A DNA stretch of 64,000 bases, taken from contig NZ_CP053908.1 in NCBI RefSeq assembly GCF_013256625.1, positions 744,001 through 808,000 on the forward strand, read 5' to 3'. The stretch is from Hymenobacter sp. BRD128. Its GTDB lineage: Bacteria > Bacteroidota > Bacteroidia > Cytophagales > Hymenobacteraceae. A model generated the notes under the pieces. It ran no database searches. It had not been told where the DNA came from and worked only from the letters and a program-made list of their open reading frames with translations. Position numbers and translations under genes: made by a program. Of the stretch, positions 45,163 to 54,261 are shown in pieces. The stretch's first letter is position 1, and each line of letters begins with the position of its first letter.

Positions 45163-47208
45163 TCAGGCGGTTTCCAGCAGCGTTTCCACGTCGGCATTGG
45201 TTGTGTCGTCGAAGAGCACGTGCGTCCACGATTCTCCTTCCTCGTAGTCGGGCGCCTGCCGGCGGCGCTCCAGCGCAGCCAGCACTTTCTGGGCAAAAGC
45301 CCAGCTGGTGGCGGGGCGCAGCTCCAACACCCTAGCCAGCTCGGCCGGGGCGTAGCGGCCCCGGTGAGCGTGCAGCAGAAACACCGCGTAGAGCGCTTTC
45401 ACGATGGGGAACTTGCACTTCTGGAGCAGCGTGCCCGTGGTGGCCGACTCGACGTAGCGGCACCGGGTGCAGCGGCGGGCAAAAGGCTCGCGGGCTTCGC
45501 AGCTTTTCTCGTGGTTGCACTTGCGGCAGCGGTAGCCGTGCTGCCACTTGAGGTCGGCCAGGTAGCGCAGGCAGGCATCCTTATCGGGATAAAGCTGGCT
45601 GAACTCGCCAAAGTCAAACTCGCGCGCTTGCAGGCGGGCTTCCTTCTGGTCCTGCAAATCGCGGCTCAGGTCGCGGTTGAGCTGCTCAATGGCGGCCGAT
45701 TGCAGGGCTAGTAGGCTGTTGGTTTCGAGTAGCTCGCGGTTTTGGGTGGCAATGGTTTCGTTCTGTTGGCGCAGCTCGTCGGTGCGGCGGGCCACCAGCG
45801 CCTCCAGCTCCGTGTTAAGCTGGTCTTTGAGCGCCTGGTTTTCGCGGAGCTGCTCCACGAGCTGGTCCTGGGCCTGGTGTCTTTTACGCAATTGCTTGAG
45901 CAGGCGGCGCTGCGTAAGCAAGGTAGTGTCCATCAGGCTCTTTATCTTGTCGGCCAGGGCGTAGCTGAGCACGGCCACCTCCACCACAAACGCCATGTTG
46001 AGGCTGTAAACGGTATAGGCATTGTTGTAAAACTCGATGCCCAGCTTGCGGCTGATGAGAAAAGCCAGGCTGCCCGCCACCAGCGCCTGGGCCAGCAGTA
46101 GGTAGCGTGCCGCCCGCAGCCCACCCCGGTAGGCGCGCCAGGCCGCGTAGTACAGCAGCCCATACGGCAGCAAATAAAGCCAAAAGCTGAAACCCAAGTG
46201 AATGAGGGCTGCATCGAGCACCAGCAGTGCGCCGCTCAGCGGTACCACCCAGCGAATAGCCTGGTCGAGGCGCGGTAGCCGCGCTGCCGTATCGAGGAAA
46301 GAGCGGGCGTACTGGGCAAAAGTGAGCAGCAGCAGCACCGGGGCCGCTACGGCTATAAAGTGATTAACCGGGGCGCTGCCCGGCCACAAATACTGAAACC
46401 CTAGTCCGTCTTCCGATAGAAACAGCAGCGCGCCGCTCAGCACGTAAAGTACGTAGTAAAAGTACGACTTTTCCTGGAGAAAAAAATACAGAAACAAGTT
46501 GTAAACCAGCATAATAAACAGCACGCCGTAGAAGCCACCCAGCAGCCAGTATTGCAGGCTCATTTCGGGCAGCAGGCCGGGGCCGCTGTGCAGCATGGCC
46601 CGGAAGCTGGTGGGCGAGTCGGAGCGCAGGCGCAGGTAGTACGTCACGGGCCGGCCGTGGCGCAGGGGCAGGCCGAAGAGGAAATTCTTGTAGGGCAGCG
46701 GGCGCGTGGCAAACGGATAGTTGGCCCCGGTTATAATGCTGTCGTAGGCCAGCACCTGGCCGGAAGCCGCGACGCCCAGCGGCCGAAATAGCGTAGCGGC
46801 CCCAGTGTGCGAGTCATACAGCTCCAGGTACCAGTCGCTAGTCGGCCCCTCATCGGCGCGCACCGTGAAGCGCAGCCAGTACGCACTGCGCGGGTGCTGG
46901 ATATTAGGCGGCCGCCGGGTACCGGCCAGCGTGGCGAAGTGCCCGGCCCAGGCCGGACTGCTTACCTGGCCGATGGCCAACTGCCCGCCCGGGTCTTCCA
47001 GCACGCTGTAAAACCGGTCATCGAGAAATTGCGCGGGGCGAGCGAGGCTAGCCACCAGCGTGTCTTCGGCGGCGGCGGCGGCGGGGCGGGGCAGCGCCAG
47101 TAGCAGGGCCAGGGCCAGTAAGTGGGGCCAGGGGGCCCGGCCGCGGCCGGGCCAGCAGCGGCGGCCCAGGCAGGCTAGCCGGCTGAGGGAGGAGTGGAAA
47201 AGTAGCAA
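45163..47208 (-). CDS. 7TMR-DISM receptor with IS1595-type zinc ribbon at its C-terminus
   Basis: 681 residues. Order: signal-like helix (about 28-46), periplasmic 7TMR-DISMED2 sensor domain (about 50-205), seven membrane helices (about 215-420), and a long coiled coil (about 425-535) of the type that usually leads to a kinase or cyclase. Instead there follows a segment matching the Zn_Tnp_IS1595 ribbon: FGEFSQLYPDKDACLRYL, WQHGYRCRKCNHEK with C-x2-C near 558-561, RRCTRCRY near 582, and ATTGTLLQKCKFP. Then comes a helical block (LARVLELRPATSWAFAQKVL) like the post-ribbon HTH. The DDE transposase core is absent and the protein ends about 30 residues later. It may be a membrane-tethered nucleic-acid-binding regulator; that is inference. 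It is divergent from lytS. Confidence 0.85.
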   Translation of the reverse strand: MLLFHSSLSRLACLGRRCWPGRGRAPWPHLLALALLLALPRPAAAAAEDTLVASLARPAQFLDDRFYSVLEDPGGQLAIGQVSSPAWAGHFATLAGTRRPPNIQHPRSAYWLRFTVRADEGPTSDWYLELYDSHTGAATLFRPLGVAASGQVLAYDSIITGANYPFATRPLPYKNFLFGLPLRHGRPVTYYLRLRSDSPTSFRAMLHSGPGLLPEMSLQYWLLGGFYGVLFIMLVYNLFLYFFLQEKSYFYYVLYVLSGALLFLSEDGLGFQYLWPGSAPVNHFIAVAAPVLLLLTFAQYARSFLDTAARLPRLDQAIRWVVPLSGALLVLDAALIHLGFSFWLYLLPYGLLYYAAWRAYRGGLRAARYLLLAQALVAGSLAFLISRKLGIEFYNNAYTVYSLNMAFVVEVAVLSYALADKIKSLMDTTLLTQRRLLKQLRKRHQAQDQLVEQLRENQALKDQLNTELEALVARRTDELRQQNETIATQNRELLETNSLLALQSAAIEQLNRDLSRDLQDQKEARLQAREFDFGEFSQLYPDKDACLRYLADLKWQHGYRCRKCNHEKSCEAREPFARRCTRCRYVESATTGTLLQKCKFPIVKALYAVFLLHAHRGRYAPAELARVLELRPATSWAFAQKVLAALERRRQAPDYEEGESWTHVLFDDTTNADVETLLETA

Positions 47209-47364
47209 GAGTGAAGTGCGGTTGGGTGGGAGAGAAGCGCACAGGTAGACAGGTTAGTAAAAGTAGCAAAGAAATGAGGACTTGCTGAACGGTGAAAGCC
47301 GGGCCGCAGTCGGCACAATCGGCCCGGTGGTCGGGTGCGGGCCCAGACGGGCCGGGCGGGCGGC

Positions 47365-47372
47365 TACTTTTG
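47365..47372 (+). promoter_or_regulatory. Candidate -7 box for the LytS-type kinase gene
   Basis: TACTTTTG matches TAnnTTTG exactly, 20 bases before the ATG at 47393. No strong -33 element is seen in the GC-rich sequence before it. Confidence 0.45.
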
Positions 47373-47392
47373 ACCTGCTTACTACTTGTGCT

Positions 47393-48502
47393 ATGTCCGG
47401 TTTTTCTTTCCAGCGTTTTCTCACGCCGCTGATTCACGTGCTGGCGTGGGGACTGCTGGCGCTGGCGCTGCTGCTTTTTCAGCCCATGCAGGGCCGGGTT
47501 GAGCTGCCCGTGCAGTATTGGGTAAAGCAGGGGGCGCTGCTCATCTTCTGGATGGGGGCCTTTTATGTGACGGCGCGGGTGAGCGTGCCGCGCCTGCTGC
47601 TGCGCGGGCGCACCGGCTGGTTTGTACTGGCGCTGGCCGCCACGGTAGCCATTATACTGCTGCTGGGGCGCTTCCTCGAATCTACTCTGCACCTGTCTGA
47701 GCTGATGCACCAGGCGTTTCACGCGGCCGAGCAGGCCGAGCGGCGCGCCGGGCCCGGTGGGTTGCCACCCCGCCCGGCGCGCGGCAGCCGCTTCGATTTA
47801 GTGGGGCTGCTCATCACCTTGCTCGTGCTGGGCATTGGCACGGCCATCACGGTGGTGCAGCACTGGCAGCAGGAGGCGCGCCTGCGCGAGCGCCTCGACC
47901 AGGAGCGCACTGAGGCCGAATTGAGCCTGCTCAAGGCCCAAATTAACCCGCACTTTTTCTTTAACACGCTTAATAATATTTACTCGCTCACGCTCATCGA
48001 CGGCGAGCGGGCGCGGGCGGCCCTGCACCGCCTCTCGCGCATGATGCGCTACGTGCTCTACGACACGGCCTCGGGTCACGCCCAGCTCAGCCAGGAGGTG
48101 GCCTTTATTCAGGACTACATTACCCTGATGCAGCTGCGCCTTACCGACCGCGTGCAGGTCACCTTTACCCATCCCGAGCCGGTGCGTGAGGTGCTCATCG
48201 CGCCCATGATACTCTTGCCCTTCGTCGAGAATGCCTTCAAGCACGGCGTGGCGGCCACTGCCCCCAGCCGCATCTACATTGGCCTGCGCCAGCCCACGCC
48301 CCAGCAGCTCGAAATAGAGGTGCGCAATACCCTGTTTCCGATGGTCGGCACCGACCTGGCCGGCTCCAATGGCATTGGCCTCACCAATACCCAGCGCCGC
48401 CTCGACCTGCTCTACCCTGGCCGCTATACCTTGCGGGTGACGCCCAAAACCGCCGATAACGAGTTTGAGATACACCTTAAACTACTCGTGTCGGGTGCCT
48501 AG
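47393..48502 (+). CDS. LytS-type sensor histidine kinase
   Basis: 369 residues from the ATG at 47393 (the open frame upstream is low-quality GC-rich sequence and would bury the first helix). Four membrane helices lie within the first 170 residues. Then comes the His_kinase motif EAELSLLKAQINPHFFFNTL with the phospho-accepting His in NPHF, and an HATPase with PFVENAFKHG and a degenerate glycine loop (GSNGIGLTNTQRRL). It would phosphorylate the LytTR regulator encoded 83 bases downstream. The stimulus is unknown. Confidence 0.9.
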   Translation: MSGFSFQRFLTPLIHVLAWGLLALALLLFQPMQGRVELPVQYWVKQGALLIFWMGAFYVTARVSVPRLLLRGRTGWFVLALAATVAIILLLGRFLESTLHLSELMHQAFHAAEQAERRAGPGGLPPRPARGSRFDLVGLLITLLVLGIGTAITVVQHWQQEARLRERLDQERTEAELSLLKAQINPHFFFNTLNNIYSLTLIDGERARAALHRLSRMMRYVLYDTASGHAQLSQEVAFIQDYITLMQLRLTDRVQVTFTHPEPVREVLIAPMILLPFVENAFKHGVAATAPSRIYIGLRQPTPQQLEIEVRNTLFPMVGTDLAGSNGIGLTNTQRRLDLLYPGRYTLRVTPKTADNEFEIHLKLLVSGA

Positions 48503-48585
48503 TTTTCCGTTAGTAGGCGATGATTGCCTGTTATTGTTGCGCATGCTCGTGCTGGCAATGCTCAGCGCTTAGCTTATAATTTCCT

Positions 48586-49332
48586 ATGACCCCCATCACC
48601 TGCATTGCCATCGACGATGAGCCCCTGGCGCTAGCCCTGCTCTGCACCTTTATCGAGCAAACACCTTTTCTGAAGCTGGTGGGCCGCTATGGCAGCGGCG
48701 TGGAAGCCCTGAAAGGCCTGCACGAGCTGGCCGAAAAAGTGGACGTGGCGTTTGTCGATATTCAAATGCAGGAGCTCACCGGCCTGGAGCTGGCCAGGGT
48801 GCTGGGCCAGCAGGCGGCGGCGCCGCGCATCATTTTCACCACCGCTTTCCCGCAGTACGCGCTGGAAGGCTACAAAGTCGATGCCCTCGACTACCTGGTG
48901 AAGCCCTTCAACTACGAAGAGTTTTTGCGGGCGGCCAACAAGGCCCGCGCCTACGCCGAGCTAGCCCACGCCAGCGCCGAGGCCGCCGCGCCCACCCCGC
49001 CCGCGCCCGAGGAAGAGCACATTTTCCTGAAAGTAGAATACCAGCTCGTGCGCGTGTCCCTCAGCGATATTCTCTACGTGGAAGGCCTGAAAGACTACGT
49101 GAAGGTGCACCTCAAGAGCACGCCGCGCGCCCTGCTTTCGCTCATGAGTCTGCGCGCGATGGAAGAGAAGCTGCCCGCCCGGCGCTTTCTGCGCATTCAC
49201 CGCTCCTTTATCGTGGCGCTCGATAAAATCGAGGCCGTGCGCCGCCTCACCGTGCAAATCGGGAACGAAACCATTCCGGTGGGCGAGCAATACAAAGAGG
49301 CCTTCGCGCAGTTTCTCAGTCGCTGGACGTAG
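48586..49332 (+). CDS. LytTR-type response regulator
   Basis: 248 residues. Receiver domain with acidic pair Asp10-Asp11, phospho-acceptor Asp58 (VAFVDIQM), Thr in FTTAFPQYALEGY and Lys in YLVKPFN. A short linker rich in Ala/Pro leads to a LytTR DNA-binding domain (about 145-245) with VEGLKDYVKVHL, ARRFLRIHRSFIV and the family-typical NETIPVGEQYKE. It is the partner of the LytS-type kinase just upstream. The targets may include the divergent receptor gene, but no repeats of an operator were identified. Confidence 0.92.
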   Translation: MTPITCIAIDDEPLALALLCTFIEQTPFLKLVGRYGSGVEALKGLHELAEKVDVAFVDIQMQELTGLELARVLGQQAAAPRIIFTTAFPQYALEGYKVDALDYLVKPFNYEEFLRAANKARAYAELAHASAEAAAPTPPAPEEEHIFLKVEYQLVRVSLSDILYVEGLKDYVKVHLKSTPRALLSLMSLRAMEEKLPARRFLRIHRSFIVALDKIEAVRRLTVQIGNETIPVGEQYKEAFAQFLSRWT

Positions 49333-49338
49333 GCATTG

Positions 49339-49719
49339 CTACTGCCGGCTGCCCGGCACCCGCATTTCGGGCAGCGGGCGCGCCGGCTTGAGGCCGCGCA
49401 GCTCCTGGTATTTATCTAGCTGGGCAGGGGAGAGCACCGCCTGAATTTTGGTTTCAAAGTCGGCCTCCTGCGCCTGGCGGCGCGCGTGCTCGGTTTCGTC
49501 GGGGCGATGAGTGAGGCGCTGCTTGCGCTGCGCTTTGTCTTCGTCGATAAGGGTGTTGAGGCGGGCCACCTGGGCGGGCGTCAAATCGAGCTGCCGCAAA
49601 ACGCCGGTGTGCTTGCCCGCGTGCCCCAGCACCACTACCTCGGGCAGGGTCTGGGCGGGCAGACTAGCCCGGCCTGGCAGCGCCGCCACCAACATAAGCC
49701 AAAACAGAAGGGAACGCAT
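49339..49719 (-). CDS. Small secreted Spy/CpxP-like protein
   Basis: 126 residues from the ATG at 49719 (another ATG four codons upstream would also work). A signal peptide (LLFWLMLVAALPGRA) precedes a helical domain with two LTPAQ-like motifs, DLTPAQVARLN and VLSPAQLDKY. This is the LTxxQ pattern of Spy/CpxP periplasmic chaperones, here at about half the usual definition. The frame stays open far upstream, but that part is the shadow of the SDR gene on the other strand. It ends 6 bases after the convergent regulator gene. Confidence 0.7.
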   Translation of the reverse strand: MRSLLFWLMLVAALPGRASLPAQTLPEVVVLGHAGKHTGVLRQLDLTPAQVARLNTLIDEDKAQRKQRLTHRPDETEHARRQAQEADFETKIQAVLSPAQLDKYQELRGLKPARPLPEMRVPGSRQ

Positions 49720-49938
49720 AACAACAAACATGGACTGGCCGGTAGCACGCAGCGGCTCACGCACAACGCAAAGGTATCGGCTAGCTATACACCAGCCCGC
49801 GCCGGGCAAAAGGCGGTGAAGGATTAATGAGGGGCTAGCATTAACACCAGCAAGGAAAACCTCAGCCGGCAAAACCTCGTCTACCCCGCAGCCTCCCAGC
49901 CGATGGCCGGTTTGCGCGCGGCCCCTTTTCCCAGCTTT

Positions 49939-50754
49939 ATGCCTACTTCCCCCTCTCCCCGCCTGGCGGGGCAATACGCGCTCGTAACGGGCGCTAGCTC
50001 TGGCATCGGCGCCGCCGTGGCCAAGTCGCTGGCCGCCAGCGGCGCTTCGGTCGTCGTCAACTACATCGGTAATTCTGACGCGGCCGACGCCGTAGTAAAG
50101 GAAATTACCGACGCCGGCGGCACGGCCGTAGCCATCCAGGCCGACGTGAGCAAGGAAGACCAGGTGCAGACCATGTTTCAGCAGGCCATTCAACGCTTTG
50201 GCACCCTGCATATTGTGGTGGCCAATGCCGGCATTCAGGTCGATTCGGCCTTTGTCGACATGAGCCTGGCGCAGTGGCAGAAGGTACTCGACGTGAACCT
50301 GACCGGCCAGTTTCTGTGCCTGCGCGAAGCCGCCCGCGAGTTTATCAAGCGGGGCGTGCAGCCCGATGTGAGCAAGGCCGCCGGCAAAATCGTGTGCATG
50401 AGCAGCGTGCACGAAGTCATTCCGTGGGCCGGCCACGTCAACTACGCCACCAGCAAGGGCGGCATCATGGAGCTGATGAAAAGCGTGGCCCAGGAGCTGG
50501 CCCCGCACAAAATTCGGGTCAACAGCATCGGGCCGGGCGCCATCAAAACGCCCATCAACCACACGGCCTGGGAAACCCCCGAGGCCGAAGCTAAGCTACT
50601 GACCCTCATTCCGTACAATCGCGTAGGCGAGCCCGAGGATATTGGCGGGCTAGCCGCCTGGCTGTGCTCCGACGAGGCCGACTACATCACCGGGCAAACC
50701 ATTTTTATGGACGGCGGCATGACCCTGTATCCAGGTTTTGCCACGGGCGGCTAA
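49939..50754 (+). CDS. SDR oxidoreductase, glucose 1-dehydrogenase type
   Basis: 271 residues from the ATG at 49939. Cofactor motif VTGASSGIG, NAG in VVANAGIQ, catalytic Ser in CMSSVHE, and YATSK with Tyr and Lys. PYNRVGEPEDIGGLAAWLCSD followed by YITGQTIFMDGGMTLYPG is the classic C-terminus of glucose 1-dehydrogenase-like SDRs. It is followed by a 101-base palindrome and then the GH63-type glucosidase, a pairing that suggests oxidation of released glucose to gluconolactone. A gluconokinase gene lies 6 kb downstream. The link is inference. Confidence 0.88.
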   Translation: MPTSPSPRLAGQYALVTGASSGIGAAVAKSLAASGASVVVNYIGNSDAADAVVKEITDAGGTAVAIQADVSKEDQVQTMFQQAIQRFGTLHIVVANAGIQVDSAFVDMSLAQWQKVLDVNLTGQFLCLREAAREFIKRGVQPDVSKAAGKIVCMSSVHEVIPWAGHVNYATSKGGIMELMKSVAQELAPHKIRVNSIGPGAIKTPINHTAWETPEAEAKLLTLIPYNRVGEPEDIGGLAAWLCSDEADYITGQTIFMDGGMTLYPGFATGG

Positions 50755-50767
50755 GGCAAAGCAACGT

Positions 50768-50868
50768 GTCATTGCGAGCGCAGCGAAGCAATCGCACCCG
50801 AACGGCCGGCATCCGGCTCGTTTATTTGTATGGTTCTGGTGCGATTGCTTCGCTGCGCTCGCAATGAC
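50768..50868. repeat. 101-bp palindromic repeat of the GTCATTGCGAGC family
   Basis: Nearly perfect arms of about 31 bases: GTCATTGCGAGCGCAGCGAA at the left, TTCGCTGCGCTCGCAATGAC at the right end, with a loop of about 39 bases. It fills the gap inside the SDR-glucosidase operon and ends 23 bases before the TTG start of the glucosidase. Confidence 0.9.
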
Positions 50869-50891
50869 AACGCTTTTTTCGCTTCTACCAG

Positions 50892-53543
50892 TTGACCCCC
50901 GAACACCAGCGCCTTCTCGAAGCCGATACCGACCAGCAGCCCTGGCGGCGGTTTGGCCCCTACCTGTCTGAGCGCCAGTGGGGAACGGTGCGTGAGGACT
51001 ATTCAGCCAACGGCGATGCCTGGAACTACACCACCCACGACCAGGCGCGCAGCCGCGCCTACCGCTGGGGCGAAGAGGGGCTAGCGGGCTTCTGCGACAG
51101 CGGCCAGCGCCTGTGCCTGTCGCTAGCCCTCTGGAACGGCCAGGACGCCATTCTGAAAGACCAGCTTTTTGGCTTAAGCGGGTCGCAGGGCAACCACGGC
51201 GAGGACGTGAAAGAATTGTACTATTTCCTCGACAACACGCCCACGCACTCTTACCAGAAGCTGCTTTACAAATACCCCCAGCGCGCTTTCCCTTATGAGC
51301 AGCTGGTGGGCGAGAACAAAAAGCGCACCCGCAGAGACCCCGAGTTTGAGCTGCTCGATACCGGCATTTTTGCCGATGGCCGCTACTTCGACGTGTTTGT
51401 GGAATATGCCAAGGCTGGTCCCGAAGATATTCTTATTCAATACACTATCTTCAATCGGGGGGCGGCCGAAGCTGTGCTGCACGTGCTGCCGCAGCTGTGG
51501 TTTCGCAACACCTGGGCCTGGGGCTACGATAACTACCGGCCCAGCCTCACGGCGCGCGCCGATGGCACGGTGCAACTGAGCCACCGCGAGCTGAATTCCC
51601 TGACCTGCTACGCCGATGGCGCGCCGGAATGGCTGTTTTGCGACAACAATACTAATACCCAGCGGCTATTCAACGCCCCCTCGACCGAGCATTTTTTTAA
51701 GGATGGTATTCATAATTACGTTGTTAATAACCAGCAAGATGCCGTAAATCCGGCCCGCACCGGTACCAAGGCTGCCGCGCACTACCTGCTCACGCTGGCG
51801 CCCGGGGCTAGCCAGCAGGTACGGCTGCGGCTGGGGCCGGCCGGGCTGGTGCAGCCCTTCGCCGATTTCGCGCAGCTTATCGCCCAGCGCCAAGCTGAGG
51901 CCGATGCTTTTTATGCGGAAAGCCAGCAGGATATTGCCGATGCCGACGCCCGGCTGGTGCAGCGGCAGGCGTTTGCCGGCATGCTCTGGAGCAAGCAGTT
52001 TTACCACTACAGCATTCCGCGCTGGCTGGCCGGCGACCCTGCCCAGCCCGCCCCGCCGCCCGAGCGTCTTGGAGGCCGCAACTGCGATTGGAAAAGCCTG
52101 GATAACAACGATATCATCTCAATGCCCGATACCTGGGAATACCCCTGGTACGCGGCCTGGGACTTGGCTTTTCACTGCATTCCGCTAGCCCAGATTGACC
52201 CGGCGTTTGCCAAAAACCAGCTGCGGCTGCTGTGCCTCGACTGGTACATGCATCCCAACGGCCAGCTGCCGGCCTACGAGTGGCGCTTTGGCGACGTAAA
52301 CCCGCCGGTGCACGCCTGGGCGGCGTTCCGGGTGTATAAAATGGACCAGAAGCAACGCGGCGACGGCGGCGATGTGGAGTTTTTGCAAACCCTATTTCAC
52401 CGCCTGCTGCTCAATTTTACGTGGTGGGTAAACCGCAAGGACCGCGACGGGCGCAATATTTTTGAAGGCGGTTTTCTGGGGCTCGACAACATCGGTGTGT
52501 TTGACCGCTCGGCGCCGCTGCCCTTCGGCGGCTACCTGGAGCAGGCCGATGGCACGGCCTGGGTGGCCATGTTTGCGCTCAATATGATGCGCATTGCGCT
52601 GGAATTGAGCCAGACCAATCCGGTGTATCAGGACCTGGCGAGCAAGTTTTTTGAGCATTTTCTCTACATCGCCGAGGCCATGACCAACGTGGGCAACAGC
52701 GCGCTGAACCTCTGGGACGACGAAGACGAGTTTTACTACGATGCCCTCAACACGCCCGAGGGCGGCCACGAGCTGCTGAAAGTGCGCACGATGGTGGGCC
52801 TGATTCCGATGTTTGCCGTGGAAGTGCTCGACGAAGACCTGCTGGCCAGCGCGCCGCTGTTTCTGGAGCGCATGAATTGGCTGCTCGATAACCGGCCCCA
52901 CCTGGCTTCGCTGGTGAGCCACTGGCAGGAGCCGGGCAAGGGCGCGCGCCGCCTGCTCAGCCTGCTGCGGGGCCACCGCCTGAAGCGCTTGCTGTTCAGG
53001 ATGTTGGATGAGCAGGAGTTTTTGTCGGACTACGGTGTGCGCAGCCTGTCGCGGGTGTATAAGGACAAGCCCTACGTGTTCAGAGACACGGAGATAACGG
53101 TAAATTACCAGCCGGCCGAGTCGGAAACCGACCTGTTTGGCGGCAACTCCAACTGGCGCGGCCCCATCTGGATGCCGGTTAATTTCCTGCTGGTTGAGGC
53201 CTTACAGCGGTTTCACCACTACTTCGGGGAAGATTTTAAGGTGGAATACCCGACGCACTCGGGCCAGTACTCGACGCTGCTGGACGTGGCCGATGCCCTC
53301 ACGGTGCGCCTCACCAAGCTCTTTTTGCGCGACCCCGGCACGGGCCGCCGCGCCTGCTTCGGCGACAGCGACTTGTTGCAGCACGACCCCAATTTCAAGG
53401 ACTACGTCCTCTTCAACGAGTACTTTAACGGCGATACCGGCCACGGCCTCGGGGCTAGCCACCAAACCGGCTGGACGGGCCTCATCGCCAAGCTCTTGCA
53501 GCCCAAAATAATGAATGGCCAACGCCAAAGCCAAGAACCTTAA
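50892..53543 (+). CDS. Glucosidase, GH63/MGH1 type
   Basis: 883 residues from a TTG start, the only reasonable start because the repeat lies directly upstream and no in-frame ATG precedes the conserved N-terminus. The sequence has the MGH1/GH63 pattern: REDYSANGDAWNYTTHDQAR, WNGQDAILKDQLFGLSGSQG, then the (alpha/alpha)6 barrel with DTWEYPWYAAWDLAFH, FGDVNPPVHAWA and the C-terminal FGGNSNWRGPIWMPVN. These enzymes trim alpha-linked glucose or mannosylglycerate-like compounds in bacteria; the substrate is not settled. No signal peptide, so cytoplasmic. Confidence 0.88.
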   Translation: MTPEHQRLLEADTDQQPWRRFGPYLSERQWGTVREDYSANGDAWNYTTHDQARSRAYRWGEEGLAGFCDSGQRLCLSLALWNGQDAILKDQLFGLSGSQGNHGEDVKELYYFLDNTPTHSYQKLLYKYPQRAFPYEQLVGENKKRTRRDPEFELLDTGIFADGRYFDVFVEYAKAGPEDILIQYTIFNRGAAEAVLHVLPQLWFRNTWAWGYDNYRPSLTARADGTVQLSHRELNSLTCYADGAPEWLFCDNNTNTQRLFNAPSTEHFFKDGIHNYVVNNQQDAVNPARTGTKAAAHYLLTLAPGASQQVRLRLGPAGLVQPFADFAQLIAQRQAEADAFYAESQQDIADADARLVQRQAFAGMLWSKQFYHYSIPRWLAGDPAQPAPPPERLGGRNCDWKSLDNNDIISMPDTWEYPWYAAWDLAFHCIPLAQIDPAFAKNQLRLLCLDWYMHPNGQLPAYEWRFGDVNPPVHAWAAFRVYKMDQKQRGDGGDVEFLQTLFHRLLLNFTWWVNRKDRDGRNIFEGGFLGLDNIGVFDRSAPLPFGGYLEQADGTAWVAMFALNMMRIALELSQTNPVYQDLASKFFEHFLYIAEAMTNVGNSALNLWDDEDEFYYDALNTPEGGHELLKVRTMVGLIPMFAVEVLDEDLLASAPLFLERMNWLLDNRPHLASLVSHWQEPGKGARRLLSLLRGHRLKRLLFRMLDEQEFLSDYGVRSLSRVYKDKPYVFRDTEITVNYQPAESETDLFGGNSNWRGPIWMPVNFLLVEALQRFHHYFGEDFKVEYPTHSGQYSTLLDVADALTVRLTKLFLRDPGTGRRACFGDSDLLQHDPNFKDYVLFNEYFNGDTGHGLGASHQTGWTGLIAKLLQPKIMNGQRQSQEP

Positions 53544-54180
53544 CCTTATGCCCGTACCTGCTCCCTGGCTCGATGCCACCACGCCCATTCGCACCCAGAT
53601 GGTGCACTGGCCCGACAACCTCGGCGTGACCGTGACCCGCACCCTGAGCCAGGACCGGGGCGACGCCGCCAACGTGACCGAGCTGCACCTGAGCGCCCAC
53701 ACCGGCACCCACGTCGATGCGCCGCTGCACTTCACCACCGGTGCCGGCGATGCGACTACCCTCGACCTGGGCCGCCTCATGGGGCCGGCCACCGTGGTAA
53801 CAATCCACGACCCCACCAGCATTAGTCTGGCCGAAGTGCAGCAGCTGGCTATCAGGCCCGGGACCGGGGCGCGGATTTTATTTAAAACGCGCATCTCCGG
53901 CAGCGATTGGAGCACCGAGCCGTTCAAGCCCGATTTTGTGGCCTTGGATGGCGACGCGGCCCGCTACCTGCGCGACCTGGGCGTGGTGTGCGTGGGCGTC
54001 GATTACCTCTCCGTGGGCAAGGCCGATGCCCACCACGCGCTCCTCGATGCCGGCATTTGCGTGATTGAGGGGCTAGCCCTGCAGCACATCGAGCCCGGCC
54101 ACTACGAGCTGCTGTGCCTGCCGCTCACTATTGTGGGCAGCGACGGCGCCCCCGCCAGGGTGCTGCTGCGGCCGCTGTAG
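53515..54180 (+). CDS. Cyclase family protein (kynurenine formamidase-like hydrolase)
   Basis: 221 residues, or 210 if the ATG at 53548 is used; the first start overlaps the glucosidase gene by 29 bases. The metal-binding motif HTGTHVDAPLHF (H-x-G-T-H-x-D-x-P-x-H) defines the family of metal-dependent amide hydrolases, which includes kynurenine formamidase. The catalytic region ends GVDYLSVGK. It is probably the last gene of the SDR-glucosidase operon. No other kynurenine pathway gene is near, so that specific function is not claimed. Confidence 0.88.
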   Translation: MANAKAKNLNLMPVPAPWLDATTPIRTQMVHWPDNLGVTVTRTLSQDRGDAANVTELHLSAHTGTHVDAPLHFTTGAGDATTLDLGRLMGPATVVTIHDPTSISLAEVQQLAIRPGTGARILFKTRISGSDWSTEPFKPDFVALDGDAARYLRDLGVVCVGVDYLSVGKADAHHALLDAGICVIEGLALQHIEPGHYELLCLPLTIVGSDGAPARVLLRPL

Positions 54181-54261
54181 AGCGGCCGGGCCAGTCTTCA
54201 GCCAATGACTAGAAAAGCTGCTTAAGTTGCTGGCTTTTTAAGCCCAGCCGCCTGCTTGCTT

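Noticed and set aside
45163..45600. Insertion sequence remnant (IS1595) at the end of the receptor gene
   Set aside because: No terminal inverted repeats, target duplication or catalytic core; the ribbon is in frame with the coiled coil and followed by a stop, so a fused domain is the better reading.
49720..50562. Upstream extension of the Spy/CpxP-like gene
   Set aside because: The extension is antisense to the SDR gene; the signal peptide begins at 49719.
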